Origin: Aphelenchoides besseyi
Lineage: Eukaryota; Nematoda; Chromadorea; Rhabditida; Aphelenchoididae
Assembly: GCA_024699855.1 (NCBI GenBank)
Contig: JAMPIQ010000002.1
Span: 5,766,001 to 5,830,000, forward strand
Direction: 5' to 3'
Length of the DNA: 64,000 nt
Below, one piece after another: positions 38,322 to 50,200 of this stretch. Made by a program: the position numbers and the translations under genes. How positions within the stretch are numbered: the first letter of the stretch is position 1; each line of letters begins with the position of its first letter. The notes beneath the pieces are model-generated. The model made no database searches, had not been told where the DNA came from, and saw only the letters and a list, made by a program, of their open reading frames with translations.

Positions 38322-38905
38322 TCATCGTTTAGTTTTTGATTTCAGTTGAAGACCACAGCAGAACTCTTCGATTTCTTTACGTGTGCAGCTTTTGTTCCCG
38401 CAACATCGATCGGTCAGTTCTGGAAGAGTTGCTTATTCGAGTACGAAGAAACATAATGATTCATTGTAAGGCATAGACTGGAAGTCAAAGGTAATTTGAA
38501 AGCGAAGTATTCAGCACGAGGAAAATTGCGATTATTCGAACAAGTGAGGTTTTTTGCCGACGAGAGTGAGTGAAAGCAAATGCGTCATCGTGCTGAGTCG
38601 TGAGCACTCAAATTTACAGTACCTTCTAATTCATCAAAACAGAAAAACTTTCTTACCATTAGAAGACGCTCAATTAACAGAACATAGCTAATGAATGCGC
38701 AGAAACGATCGAAAAATTGAAGAAAACAAGTGAAATCCAAACACTTACTTTGTGGCTCCTCGAGATTGGTCTTCGTGTAGGTGGAGCAGTCGAGTTTGTT
38801 GTTGCAAATTTCCTCGAATTTGTCCATCAGAACTTGACCACACCTTCTGTTGGCTCCGGCTGTTGTGAGAAGTAGAGCAGAGATTAATATTAAACTAATC
38901 AGCAT
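38322..38905 (-). CDS. insulin-like peptide precursor 2 (single-chain, eight cysteines)
   Basis: Two exons, about 38748-38905 and 38322 to about 38420, join in phase (CAA A|AA). The product is 84 residues. The signal peptide is MLISLILISALLLTTAGA. The B-chain part, RRCGQVLMDKFEEICNN, has the classic C-G-x-x-L and 11 residues between cysteines. A third cysteine follows (KLDCS). The A-chain part, RCCGNKSCTRKEIEEFCCG, has CC-x4-C-x8-C plus one extra Cys. There is no dibasic C-peptide between the chains, so it probably stays one chain. The extra Cys pair suggests a fourth disulfide, as in nematode beta-type insulins. The short basic tail is KSKTKR. Confidence 0.85.
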
Positions 38906-39326
38906 TCTTAGATTCACAATCGACCTAAGTAATACAACATACAGTAGACTTCCTTCTAAACTTTGATGTCGATAGTTTAACGAACGCTTTCGTGGAATTG
39001 GCGAATAGATTGTCTTTGCTCCTCGACTCCACCTTACGTTCCTCGTTCGCATTTTGATTTTTGGCGCAACGTTCAAACATGACGTTCAATCGAAATGTCA
39101 TTTCACACGCCCATTTGATTACGGTAAAAACTGTTAGAAGCACGTGTGTTCGGAAGAACAAGTGAGTCACTAGTAGCGATGGAAGTGAGCAAATGATAAC
39201 AATAAGAGATGTTGTTTTTGAGGTATTTAATCACATGAATTAACCTTAAAATCATCTGAACAAACACTTGGAATGAGCAAACAACCGGAAGTTTGACGAA
39301 AAACACCGAAGGCCATTGCGAACAGA
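38906..39326. other. shared upstream region of insulin-like gene 2 (-) and the methyltransferase (+)
   Basis: Divergent promoter of about 420 bases. In-frame sequence upstream of the insulin ATG contains stops or lacks an obvious signal peptide, so the ATG at 38905 is preferred. Nothing else seen. Confidence 0.45.
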
Positions 39327-40696
39327 ATGGAAAGCTCAAGAAAACAAAAAAATCACGTACGAAATGTTAAGCGCAGTCAACTGAATGGTCAGAAAGATAA
39401 CAATCAAGATGCCGAAATGAGGGCAACAAAGAAATTACAAGAGGAAGAATCACTACTCATAGCCGCTTTCATGCTAATGCCACGAACAATCAATTCCAGC
39501 AATTCTTTGAGGTCTTTGTTCGTTAAGATTGCGGTTCGAGTCACACCACTGATGCTCATCATCGGATTGGCTTTCCATTTTGAATGGAAAATGTGGAAAG
39601 CGGAAATTTATCGTCGTCTGGTTCTCGATATTCCAAATGGTGTTTGCGGTCCAGATGATGTGGTAAGTTGAATGATTGTGTTACGCAAAAACTTTGTAGG
39701 TTTGTCATTACTGTCCGTTTTTTCGCGAAACTGTTGGCAAAATGTCCAAATGTTTACGAAAACAGATGGACAACCAGAAACTGAGTTCTGATGTTGGAAT
39801 CTTAATGGACGCAATACCAAACGCTGTTACGGTTCGGTTTCGGTTATTAACTTAAAATACTCGTTTCTTTATAGAAGTGTAATTTAAAGTGGATGAGAGA
39901 ACAGCCGTTGATTCAGTTGATTCATGAAGCCGGTACTCAGTTGGTTGTTATTCCGAACAAAATTCATTTGGCCATGAATGTTCTGGTTATTGGTGAGTTA
40001 AAGGTTTAGAAAGCAATCAGTCTGTCGAGCTTCAGGTAACGACTTGAATTATGAGGTCGAAAAACAATTGTACGAAAACGTCACTAACGCTCATTTCTAC
40101 GGTGCTCATATTCTCGATCCAAATGCAATCAACACTTTCAAGCGAAAATTAAACGGAATTCTTTTGAACTTTGACGATACTTTAAAGGCCAATATAAAGA
40201 GTCAGTGATTCCTTTAGTTTTTAATGCTTCAGAATTTCAGATACACACGTTAACCATTCAATAATTGACGTAGTTAATGAGCACTTTTCGAGAAAGCCCG
40301 TCGATCTCATTTTCGTTCACACTACCGATTATACTCGGACTTTTGTTGATCAACTCATGGGCCGACGTAAGTTCCATTGAACATAAATGACGTGTTAAGT
40401 TCTCAGATGAATTCGGACTTTTGCATCCGCCCTGTCAGATCAACATCGACATTCCATTGCCTATAGACTTGAAAAAAGCAAGAGAGTTATTTCATTGGTT
40501 TGGTCAATTGAGCACAACAACAAGACCTCTATGGCAACAGTACGTGGTTGGATTCGCAACGACCATTCTCTACGATTCACAAATGCATCTGCGTTTTTAC
40601 GCTATCAATGTCGGTCAACCGTATTGTGTAGCGAAGTTCTTGGATCGAAGCGAATGTCGACCGTTGATTGGAACGATCTACGACGAGTGGAATTGA
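39327..40696 (+). CDS. FkbM-like (Methyltransf_21) nematode membrane methyltransferase
   Basis: A type II membrane protein with a lumenal Rossmann methyltransferase-like domain, of a family expanded in nematodes; substrates are unknown. The start at 39327 gives a basic cytosolic tail; an in-frame Met at 39477 is an alternative. The membrane segment is VTPLMLIIGLAF. The domain carries VCHYCPFF and then the motif I-like MNVLVIGNDLNYEVEKQLY followed by FYGAHILDP (family: GVGHD...FFGADP). Next come PVDLIFVHTTDYT (family: IDLLWMDIE) and CQINIDIPLP. The terminal RFYAINVGQPYCVAKFLD matches the family close. The usual WMDIEGAE acid is shifted to HTTDYT, and the glycine-rich loop is weak, so activity is uncertain. 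Five or six exons. Confidence 0.78.
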
Positions 40697-41118
40697 ATTA
40701 AATAAGCAGTTCATAAACGTGTGATTCTTGAGAAATAAAAACAACAATTCTAATCGCTCCCGTTTTTGTAATTACTTACGATTAATGTTGGAATTCCCGC
40801 GTGATCGGCAGCCTCACAATTTGCGCTTTCGATCGACGTATTCAACTAACCAGCTTATTGTTTTCGCAAACTACAAAGTTGCAATGAAAACTGTCACCTA
40901 ACGGAAGGTGAACAGAAAACGTTTTGTAATTGAAGCTCTAACAAACGTACGAGTTTATTAAGGAACTTTTATGCTTCAACAACGAATAACTACGCATAAA
41001 TGTAAAGTAACAAAAATAAAAAGTATTCTGCAAATTCAGGAAACTCGATTAGAAAGACTAAAGAACAGTGCTGTTTAACAAGTGAGCTAATGGAGATTGC
41101 AAGGCCACTGATTGCTGC
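40697..41118. other. convergent 3' flanks of the methyltransferase and CTP synthase
   Basis: An AATAAA near 40733 probably ends the methyltransferase transcript. No gene or repeat. Confidence 0.55.
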
Positions 41119-43644
41119 CTATAATTGAAATGCGCCCAATTTGGGTTGTTGTCCCAACAAAGTTGCTACTAAACGAGATTTTTCAATTGGATTCTAAACA
41201 GACAAAAGTTATATGAGTGATTAGATGGACGCTTACCGTTTTGCTCGAAACTTCCGCGTAGTTCTCACGAATCGCTGCAATATTGCTTGTGAATTGATCA
41301 TTCAAATAATTGGACAGCTGCTTGATCGAGGCGAGAACAAGTCCAACGAATGGTGGACTTGGACGAAAAGGTGAAGAGAGGAACTCCGGATGATATTGAA
41401 CGCCGACATAAAAGGGATGTTCTTCCAATTCGATGATTTCCATACGAATAGCTGCTGCGGTAATTCCATCCCCTCCATCTCCGCAAAGTTTGATCACTTT
41501 TTCCAAAAGTGCTGCTTCAGAATCCTGTAAATAAAGGTATAATTTAATCGAAAAAGTTCAATCACGTTTGATGCATCAGTCATAGTCGCCATGCGTTTAA
41601 GTTGCGCAGATGATTCGGTGGCCGGAAGATGTTTTCCAGTGTGAGCATCCGTTTCCTTTTCATCCACACCCATGCCGACAAATCGAAGTCCTTGTTTCAT
41701 CAAAATTGGAACGATATTCGGATTTACTTCGTAGCGATGTCGATGGCGCTCTTCGACGATTGCGTCGGTCTTCAACATTTTACTGTAAAGTTGACGGAGA
41801 ATCGAATTTTCGGTGAGAAAAACGGTCGATCGTCGGCCTAATCGCATCGTTGCACCGACACCTTGAGTTTTGATTGCATGTTCAGGCCTAATAATTGAGG
41901 GAGTGAATACGAACATTAACCGAACTCACATGTCGATAACAACCCGACGATCTTCATGCAAATTCAGATCGAATTCAGTCGAGTTAGCTCCATGCAATTG
42001 GCCGATATTTCGAGCGTATTCGATAACTGCCGTTTGCATCCCCAGGCAAATGCCAAAGAACGGAATCTGTTTTTCGCGTGCATACTGACAAGCCACGATC
42101 ATTCCCTCGGTTCCACGATCGCCAAAACCGCCGGGCACAAGAACTCCTCTGCAACGAATTATAACACAACAAATGACTAAACTCACTGGCAATCCTTCAA
42201 TGTCGACCACGCTTTGTAGTACTTCCTTTGTCGTTCTGTTTGTTCCGTTTCATTTTCGCTGTTGTTCATAATCAGATCGTCCGCTTCAATCGATTCTACT
42301 TTGACTTTGTGATTGCAATAGATTCCTAAATTCGAGTCAATTCAACGAACATCACAAGCTTTTCGTTTCTTGAAAAATTAACCCTAATTTCATTATTAAA
42401 CACCCCTTTTTCAATCTTTGTTCTATACCTGCGTGAGAAAGAGCTTCGGTGATGGATTTGTAGGCATCGCGGTTGCTCACGTATTTACCAACCAAAGCAA
42501 TTTTCACTTCTTTTTCGGCATGTTCCGTGCTGAATTATGGACTTAATATTACATAAAAACAGATCACTTACTGGTAGACAAGTTGTTCCCATTCCTTTAA
42601 CGACGGCAATTGTTTTGCTGGCAAAGCCGAAGTCTTCAAATTGAGATGCTCGATGATGCACGCCAAGACGCCTTGTTGCTCGAGCAGCAGCGGAACTCGC
42701 AATGTACTCGCCACATCATGAACATCTATGATCTAAGATCCATCACGTTGAGAACAGTTGACTAGGCACTTACTTGATCTTTCTCCAAATGCGCAAACTC
42801 GGCAATCTTTTCGCGTACTTCTTTGCTCAGTTTTTGTTTACATCTTGCCATCAAAAGATCGGGAACCAATCCAAACCTACGCACCTCGTCAACACCCCGT
42901 TGCATGGGTTTGGTTTTTTGAGGCTCTGCATCTGTTCCAACAAGCATCGAGACGTGAACATTCATGAATCTGTGACGGTGAGTCTTCTTCATGAAGTGAT
43001 CACCAAACGCTCTGAACTACTCGTTTAATGTCCATTCTTTATAAATGACTTACTTTAAAAACATTTCGCTTTCAATATCACCGACGGTACCACCCAACTG
43101 AAAAGCAAACGGTCAAACAATAACGAAAATGAAAACAAACCTCGAGAATACAGATTTCTGGTCGATCATTAGTTCCATCCACTGGTTCAGCAGCTACGCG
43201 TTCAACCCAATTGACAATTTCGCTTGTAACGTGCGGAATTAGTTGAACCGTTTTGCCCAAATAGCCGCCTTGACGTTCTTTCGTTAAAACCGATCTAAAC
43301 ACAAGTAAAAAAAGAGTTTTCAGGAATCAAACTCACTGAAGCATCTTTCCACCAGTAATGTTGTTGTCGCGTCTGAAGCGGAGATTAAGGAAACGTTCGT
43401 AGTTTCCAAAATCCAAATCAACTTCACCGCCATCGTCCAACACAAAAACTTCACCGTGCTCGTAGGGAGAAAATGTGCCAGCGTCGATGTTCAAATAGGG
43501 ATCGATTTTAATGACACTGATTCGAAAGCCGTTGGCGCGCAAGAGAAGACCCAAACTCGAGGTGATCACTCCCTTACCAACACCGCTGATCACCGAACCC
43601 GTGACGAGAATCAAATTCACATCACTCGTATTGCTGCTCGACAT
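41119..43644 (-). CDS. CTPS1: CTP synthase
   Basis: Makes CTP from UTP, ATP and glutamine; cytosolic. Read in about ten exons from ATG 43644 to the stop at 41119-41121. The N-terminal synthase domain has the P-loop [15 protein letters not shown], the substrate loop [20 protein letters not shown] and [19 protein letters not shown]. The C-terminal class I glutaminase domain holds the nucleophile in FFGICLGMQ (about 42050) and the catalytic His-Glu in [18 protein letters not shown] (about 41380). All key residues are present and the length is normal. The C-terminus after the glutaminase domain is short ([11 protein letters not shown]), without the long phosphorylated tail of vertebrate CTPS. A pyrimidine-rich acceptor-like site lies 10 nt before the ATG. 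Confidence 0.96.
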
Positions 43645-44335
43645 TTCAAGAACCTTAAAAACTAAACGACATTACGAAAGAATTGTTCACGTTTCTAAAC
43701 CTAAAACTCTCGATGCAAAGCCGAAAACTTCTGATCGCAATCTCAATAAACGCGCCAGAAAGCGACTGAAATTCGCGTGTCGACGACAAAATCGAAAGTC
43801 GGAATTAAGCGACAACTGTCTGGCTAACGAGAACAACGACTGGAGAGTGGAAAGCAAACACAATTGAAACAGTCTACAAGGTTGATCGTTGTGCTTTAGC
43901 AAAAATGTGCGACTTTAAACAAAATTCATGACATCAAAAGAACTTTGTTCAGAGAACCGTAGCATCAAAATGGCGTCTGAGCACTATTCAGTTACTCATT
44001 ATAGTTGTGCACAACGAATTTATCAGTGATTGTTCTTAATAGTTTGAAAGCAACACGGAATTAGAAACCACTTGTTTCTGATTTCTTACTTTCTTAACTA
44101 AAAAAGTTGAAACAAAACACGGGAACCTCATCACGCATCTGTTCAACTGAAAATGCCATAGAACAACTCTCACTGCAACATGAGATTGTTTGATTTGCCC
44201 ACGAGCTAACTGCGATAAGATCAGTTCGTGGCTCGACTGATTGTTTTCGATTGACTATGAAGAAAAGAAGTGGAATGACGATCATTTATTGGAAACAACG
44301 AACAAAACCTAATAATGACAATCATTTGAACACAT
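43645..44335. other. intergenic between mS34 and CTP synthase
   Basis: CTP synthase promoter and 3' flank of the mS34 gene. A plus-strand open frame (43511-43867) overlaps the first CTP synthase exon in antisense; its Arg/Lys-rich end lacks family features. No other signal. Confidence 0.5.
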
Positions 44336-45082
44336 TCATGATGAGTGTGTTGGTTTGAAACGTTGTTGCGGGTGCGCGGCCCCCACTGCCCACCATTGGA
44401 TATTTGTAGGCAATACGTTCCCGTACCACTGCAGAAATGTTTCCGGATCAATTTCATCGTAAATCGACTTTGACCGATTCTTGGGCGGTTTTTGGCTGAT
44501 GAATTTTTTGTAAATTTGAAACTGAGGATCGATACAAAGTTCCAATGGTGCACGAGCATTTTCCTCGTTCCATTTCTGACCGATTCTTTCAGCATAACGT
44601 TTTGCGGTTAACACCTAAAACCGAAGGTGAAGAATCGAAAATGAGAAAATTTCTTACTTGTAAAGGGGGGAGTGGGAAGCTGTCGGGTAATTCGATGGGT
44701 TGCATTTTTTCGTGATCAGCCAGAAGCTTCTCTTCGTCGTGTTTGTTCACCAGTTTCCAATCCGGACGATTCAGATCGTGAGCAAACTTGTAAATTCCCA
44801 GGTTATGACCACGAAAAGTCCATTCAGCCCAAACGGTTCCACGATGAAGCCAACGATCCATCTCCGGTCGTGCCTAAAGAGAAATCAAAGTTCAAATGTA
44901 AACTACAAACTTGCCTTAACAATCTTCAAGTATGATGGCTGATTGGGCCATTTAACGTCCCATTCGGTCTTTTTAACATAACGACCAACACCAAGATTCC
45001 GAAGTTGACACAAAATCTCCCACAGGATCTTCCCTTCCGCAACAATATCGTAGTTTCCGATATAATGTATGGAATTGGACAT
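44336..45082 (-). CDS. MRPS34: mitochondrial small ribosomal subunit protein mS34
   Basis: A structural protein of the mitochondrial 28S ribosomal subunit. Start taken at 45082 (MSNSIHYIGNYDIV); a Met five codons upstream is also in frame. Motifs matching mS34: ILCQLRNLGVGRYVKK, then YLKIVKARPEMDRWLHRGTV and WTFRGHNLG, DWKLVNKHDEEKL, SFPLPPLQVLTAKRYAER. The first intron uses a GC donor (GTTAAG|GCAAGT with acceptor TCTCTTTAG near 44877). The second joins PPLQ to VLTAKRY near 44614-44660. The C-terminal extension (IYDEIDPETFLQWYGN, ending FKPTHSS) is longer than in human. It is head to head with a small gene at 45530. Confidence 0.88.
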
Positions 45083-45529
45083 TTCTTTTTGGAACAACGA
45101 AAACGTAAAACGCTGAAGCAGGAGTTAAATTCTTTATTAGACGAAATTCAAACACGAAGTTGAAGTCAAGAAGTTCGTTTTTAATTAAAGATCGATGTAA
45201 AGCTTCTTTATGAGTTGTTGTTATACCAAATGACAATGCTAACAAACGGAAAGACATGACCAGTTTGGAGAAGAGTTGGGATCTTCTGTGGGCATGATCA
45301 GAAAACGAGCAACTCGGTTGTCATAGTCGCTTTTACATTAACGGACAAGTTGCGTGTAACTAGAAATTTACAGCTCAAATATTCGGACTTCCTCTTTGAC
45401 TGCAATTTCTTTTCGAAAAGAGTATTTTCATTTGTCGAGCTTGTGATCGTAAATTCGCTGTTTGCTTTTGTTGTGTCGAGTGTGCGTTAACTTCTTGTAA
45501 AGTTGATTTCATTGATTTCAGTTGTTCAA
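45083..45529. promoter_or_regulatory. bidirectional promoter region between mS34 and the 45.5-kb gene
   Basis: About 450 bases separate two divergent starts. A minus-strand open frame (45257 downward, MSFRLLALSF) runs into the mS34 leader, and a CTTCAG acceptor lies about 25 nt before the mS34 ATG. This suggests a leader intron or trans-splice site. Confidence 0.45.
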
Positions 45530-45875
45530 ATGCAACCGATTGGGCGAATCGTTGTCACACGTCGATTCTTCGCCGTCCAACGGCCTTGGCATAAGCTGAA
45601 GAAAAGCGACAAAGTAAATGAATAGTTGCGTTTTCATTCTGAGATTTGTTTTGCAGTTCGGTTTGATCGGATATGACATTCTGCCAATCGAGAGGATGAG
45701 ACCGATTCGGCCACAAAATAACGAAGATGAGCACAAAACGAAGAAGAAGATTGATATTGCAACTAAACGCTACAGACTGAAAGACGATGGACCGGTGATC
45801 GACATGCCGATTAAAGTTCGCAGGAAACAAGGAGCAAACACATCCACTCTTGTGTCTGAATTGCCCAATAAATGA
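45530..45875 (+). CDS. small basic protein, possibly mitochondrial
   Basis: Two exons (45530 to about 45613, then about 45657-45875) encode about 100 residues. The N-terminus (MQPIGRIVVTRRFFAVQRPW) is Arg-rich, amphipathic and without acids, like a mitochondrial targeting sequence. The rest is highly charged: SDKFGLIGYDILPIERMRPI, HKTKKKIDIATKRY and ending LVSELPNK. I do not recognise it with certainty; a mitochondrial ribosomal or assembly protein is a reasonable guess given its head-to-head neighbour mS34. An acceptor-like TTTCAG ends 8 nt before the ATG. Confidence 0.65.
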
Positions 45876-47249
45876 ATACCGGTTTTCTTGATAAAATTTC
45901 GGGTTTCGAACGTAAAATTTTGGCACGTTCTGATCGAGACGTGGAGGCGAAGGAATTGGGTGGTGCGCGGTGAGCCCCCGATAACAACGTGCATTTGCCT
46001 CTCTCGTTGATCGTCGCGATGGAATTTCAAGTATTTCTTTTTGCTCGTTATTTCTCCTTCTTCGCGGGTCTTTCAGGTTGACCTTCTGCACACGTTTGTC
46101 GATCGAAACGTTTGGACGAGAAAGTTTTTTGGAGGATTTTTTTCGAATTGGAGACTAACAAGCTTGTGAAATTGCATCTCCTTGATGTCAATTTCAGAAA
46201 CGCGTTTTGTGAGCGGTCACACTCCGGGTCGTCGTCGAACCTAATAACCGACTAATTCCGACGAATGCTTGGAATACTTTGACTGTTTTATTCAGCGCTA
46301 TTGCTCGAGTTGATCATTCAGAGGGTCGTTAAATTATTTTCTGGTTGTATCGTGTATTCGCCATCAAGGTTATAAAGTGTCGTGGAGGTCACTACGTTCC
46401 ATTTTAGCGGTTTTCTGTTCATCTTGCGCTCTGTTATTGTATGCGTTTGGAGGTGGGCCGGAAATTTGCATGTCGACCTTTGACGAAAAACCTCGTCCGT
46501 GATTGTTCGCTGGAGATCTGCTTTCTAATCCAATTACGTTGCGTTCAATTGGGTCAATGGAAAACAATTTCGACGTAAACATTGACGTTCGATTGCGCAC
46601 TTATTTTTGTTTGGGCGTTTTGACCTCCGTGTTGATAAAACGCAGCGATTTGCGTGTCAGAAAAAGCACGAGCAAAAACGTTCATTCACGATGTGGATTT
46701 TCGCGCAGAAGCGTGGGATGGCTCGACGTTGTTTTTACCGAAATTCCGACCGTTTTTTACAACGTCCACTTGCCGCGTTATGATTTCCAGTCAGTCGCCT
46801 GCGCCGTTGCGCGAATTTTTCGATTTGCGAAACGAGAATTTTCGTCGTTTCAATCGACGCGAATTCTTGAAATGTTTGTTAAACGCGAAGAATCCCGCAA
46901 CACTCGACATCGAATGTCACTTTGCGGTTGTGTCCCTTGTTAGCATCGTAGCAGTCGGATGTAATCGAGTGTTGATAGACGGAAGAGTGAGTCGATGAAG
47001 CAAATGTTTTTCATCGATCAAACGTCGTCGTTTGTATACACAGGGCAACTTAATAGCTTGTATTTATAATTCACTTTTAGTTGCAATCGAAGGTCGTGTA
47101 TCGTTTTAATCATTTTCTTTCGTCGTCATGAATCACATCCAATCGCGACCGTTTTGTTTAGCAAATTCCCTTTGGTTTCTCACTTTGTCTTGTGAATTCC
47201 TGGTTAAGAGAAATCTCCGCTTTTCAGGCTTTCGGTTACAAACTGGAAG
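45876..47249. other. upstream region of the FERM-phosphatase gene
   Basis: Contains CG-rich stretches with T-runs at 46.1-47.0 kb and overlapping open frames of 114-178 codons on both strands. None has a recognised domain or clean splice joints. Best read as a promoter or 5' leader region; a 5' exon of the FERM gene may be hidden here because an acceptor ends at 47227. Confidence 0.45.
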
Positions 47250-50200
47250 ATGGAGAATGGAATGATTAGGATGCCTCTAAGGTTGAAATGGGGAAAGAAG
47301 TCCGGACGTTATGGTAAAACCCACTCGTTTGTTCTGAATCGCAAAATGGATTTAGATCTCAGTCAAGAAATCTACGTTTTGAGTGTCTACGTAGGTGACC
47401 ATTTGCTGGTGCAGTGCACACTTCATTCCGAGTCAACCGCACATCAATGTATGCATTTCTTAAGAGAAAAAGTCGAATTAACTCAAGTTGGTATCATCGT
47501 TTTGATCGATTTGATTCAACATTTTCAGTCCAATTTCTTTGCGTTTCGTTATCAGATGCGTTGCAATGATCCAGATCGCCGTATGATGCGTTGGGTTGAA
47601 ATGAATAAACCGTTGCGTAAACAACTGGAAAAGTATTCTTACAAGAAGTGTGCTGTTCATCTCGCCATTTTATTTCATACACCAAACATCTTTGCGTTGA
47701 GTGATCCGACAGCAAGGTTGAAAGCTCAGATCTATCAATGTGACCATTCAAGTTTAGATCTTTGTATTATCATTTACTCAAATTGGACGTATTAAATGGT
47801 CGACTTGTATTGGATACGGAGAAGTATCACAATTTAGCTGCTTACAGTCTCCAAGTGGATTATGGCGATTACGAAAAACAGTTGCACACCATGGAGTTTC
47901 TTAGAACTCTTCCTCTTCTGCCTCCGGATGCAAGTATTAGAAAGATTATGTTGTTAAAATATTGTTCACTTTTAGCAATTGTATCGAAATTCTCAAGTAG
48001 TCGATGATTCCCTAACTCGAATCGTTCAAGTTTACGAGCGTTTGTCTGGAATGGAATCATCTTATGCCGCATTTCTGTATATCGTAGAAGTACAACAATG
48101 TGAGGGTTACGGTGAAGAATTTTTCAATGCTAAAGACGATGAAAGCACTCAAATCAAGATTGGTCATACGCAAGAAGGTTTGGTTGTGAAACGATGTCAT
48201 GGAAGTCCTCTCAAATATCGATGGCAAGAAATTAAAGACATTACTAGCACGAAAAGATGCCTGCAAATCAAATGTAAGGATTCAACTAGTGGAGTTTATA
48301 CGTTGGTCAGTCCGAACGTTTAAAGTTTTAATCGAAATATGATTTCAGGAAGATACGGAAATGGCACGTTATGTCGCAATGGTATTTTGTTGGCAATGGC
48401 AATACTATCTGACTGATGCGATTCAACACAAATCAGTTCCAATGAGGTTATATTTACACATGAGTTTTCTCTTTTAGCAGTTTCCTTTCAGTATTAACAA
48501 TCTTCAAGGATCAATTCGAACTTTCGGTTCTCAACCGCCACCATCGCGTTACACGTCCAACGATCTCATGAATTCAATTAGCGCAAATTCCGAGTTCGGT
48601 TCATCGTCTATAACCGCCAATTCCCGACATCGCTACTCGGCAGCAAGTAGTAATCGTACAACCTCGAGTATGTTCAACATAAATTCGGTGACTCCACGAA
48701 ACACTCCGACCGTTCAAGCCGTTAAATCTTTTCAACACACAACCAATTCTACAAATCGTGCACGTTCGATGACCTCCACTTCAAATCAATTGTTATCAAC
48801 AGCTGCTGGTTCAGCTCCATCCCTCGTTCAACACTCAGTTATTGATCCGTCATTATCTCATTCGACAGTTGTTACAAAACCAAATGTTGTCTATCGACCT
48901 TCAATGACAACTCGTGAACAGTCAATAATCACTTCGAATGTTTCTCCTGTTTCCCAAAACCACGTGTCCGATATATCTGCGGACAACACTTTGGAAAAAG
49001 AACGACAGTCGTTGAAAGAAGCGATCGAACAACAGAATTCTGGAAATGTAATTCAACCATATAAGTCGCCATGAACGTTTACATTTTAGATAGCTGGATC
49101 AAGTCCCGAGATTCATATGATCGGAACTGGAAACGGTCGAAACCAAAATGGATCTCATTTTATGCGACGAGCACAATCGAATGTTCGCGGTTATCCGCCC
49201 AATCAATCGGATCGATTTTTCGACGAAAAGGTAGTATCATGTGTGTGAAGTTCAATCAGAATTTGTTTTAGTTCTCTCCGCACAGTACTCCCGATCTCAC
49301 TTTTATGACGATGTCAACACCCGATTTAGTTTGGAGTGCAATCCAAACGAATTCAAATCAAAAACAATTCGACGAGCAGTCAGTTCCATCGGTTTCGGCA
49401 TCTAGCGGTTCGTCTTCGAGTCGAATTGCTCAACGCTTCGCACTTGCCAACAATCCATCCAATCGTTTGTATTCGAATGGCCATGTAATCAGCAGTTCCT
49501 CCGCTTCTCGACCACCCGGTCAATCGATCAATTATCCGCTTCCGCAGTTGGATATGTCGATTCCACCGCCTGTCTACAACGGTTTCTCGATTCCGCCAAC
49601 TCCTCTACTTCGTGATCGTCAACAACAATCCTCACCTCCCGTTCATTTCTATTATCAACAAGGCAGTCAGTCCGTAACGTCCACTGACTCATCTCGCCGT
49701 TTAAATGTCGCTGAAAGTGATACTCAGAGTTTGAATGAAAATGTGAGTTTTTGTCTTACCATCCATGACTAATGGCTTTCAAAATTTATTTGGGAGCAAA
49801 AGGAATTCTTGTTTTCGCATTCCAAAGAACAACCTCCAATTCAACAGCTTTAAATCTGTTGGAGATCTAGTAGATTGCTTACAAACGGTTTCGATCATAA
49901 ACTCAAAATGATGAGCCAATGTTTCGTTTGCAAATCGCCGCTCTCTATCCGCTAATCTTTATGACTGTCGAAATTCAATGACCACTTGATACGCAGATTT
50001 TCGAGCGTCATCATGAATCAACCGCTTTTTATCGTTTAGTTGATTTAAGCAAACAAACCTTTTAACCAACTTCCGATCAGTTGAAAAGTGTCATTTTTCT
50101 TGTTTTGTTCTTCAGTTTAACTTCCGCTTAAGTTTTCTTAACTTCCTTAATTGACTGCTGATGCTTCAGGACAACGAATTGAGGAGTGCATCTCGTTCGT

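Noticed and set aside
43511..43867. 118-codon plus-strand frame
   Set aside because: Antisense to the conserved first exon of CTP synthase.
46503..46998. Frames of 146 and 114 codons upstream of the FERM gene
   Set aside because: Two overlapping frames on the same strand are open together, and neither has a recognised domain nor a usable donor linking it to the ATG at 47250.
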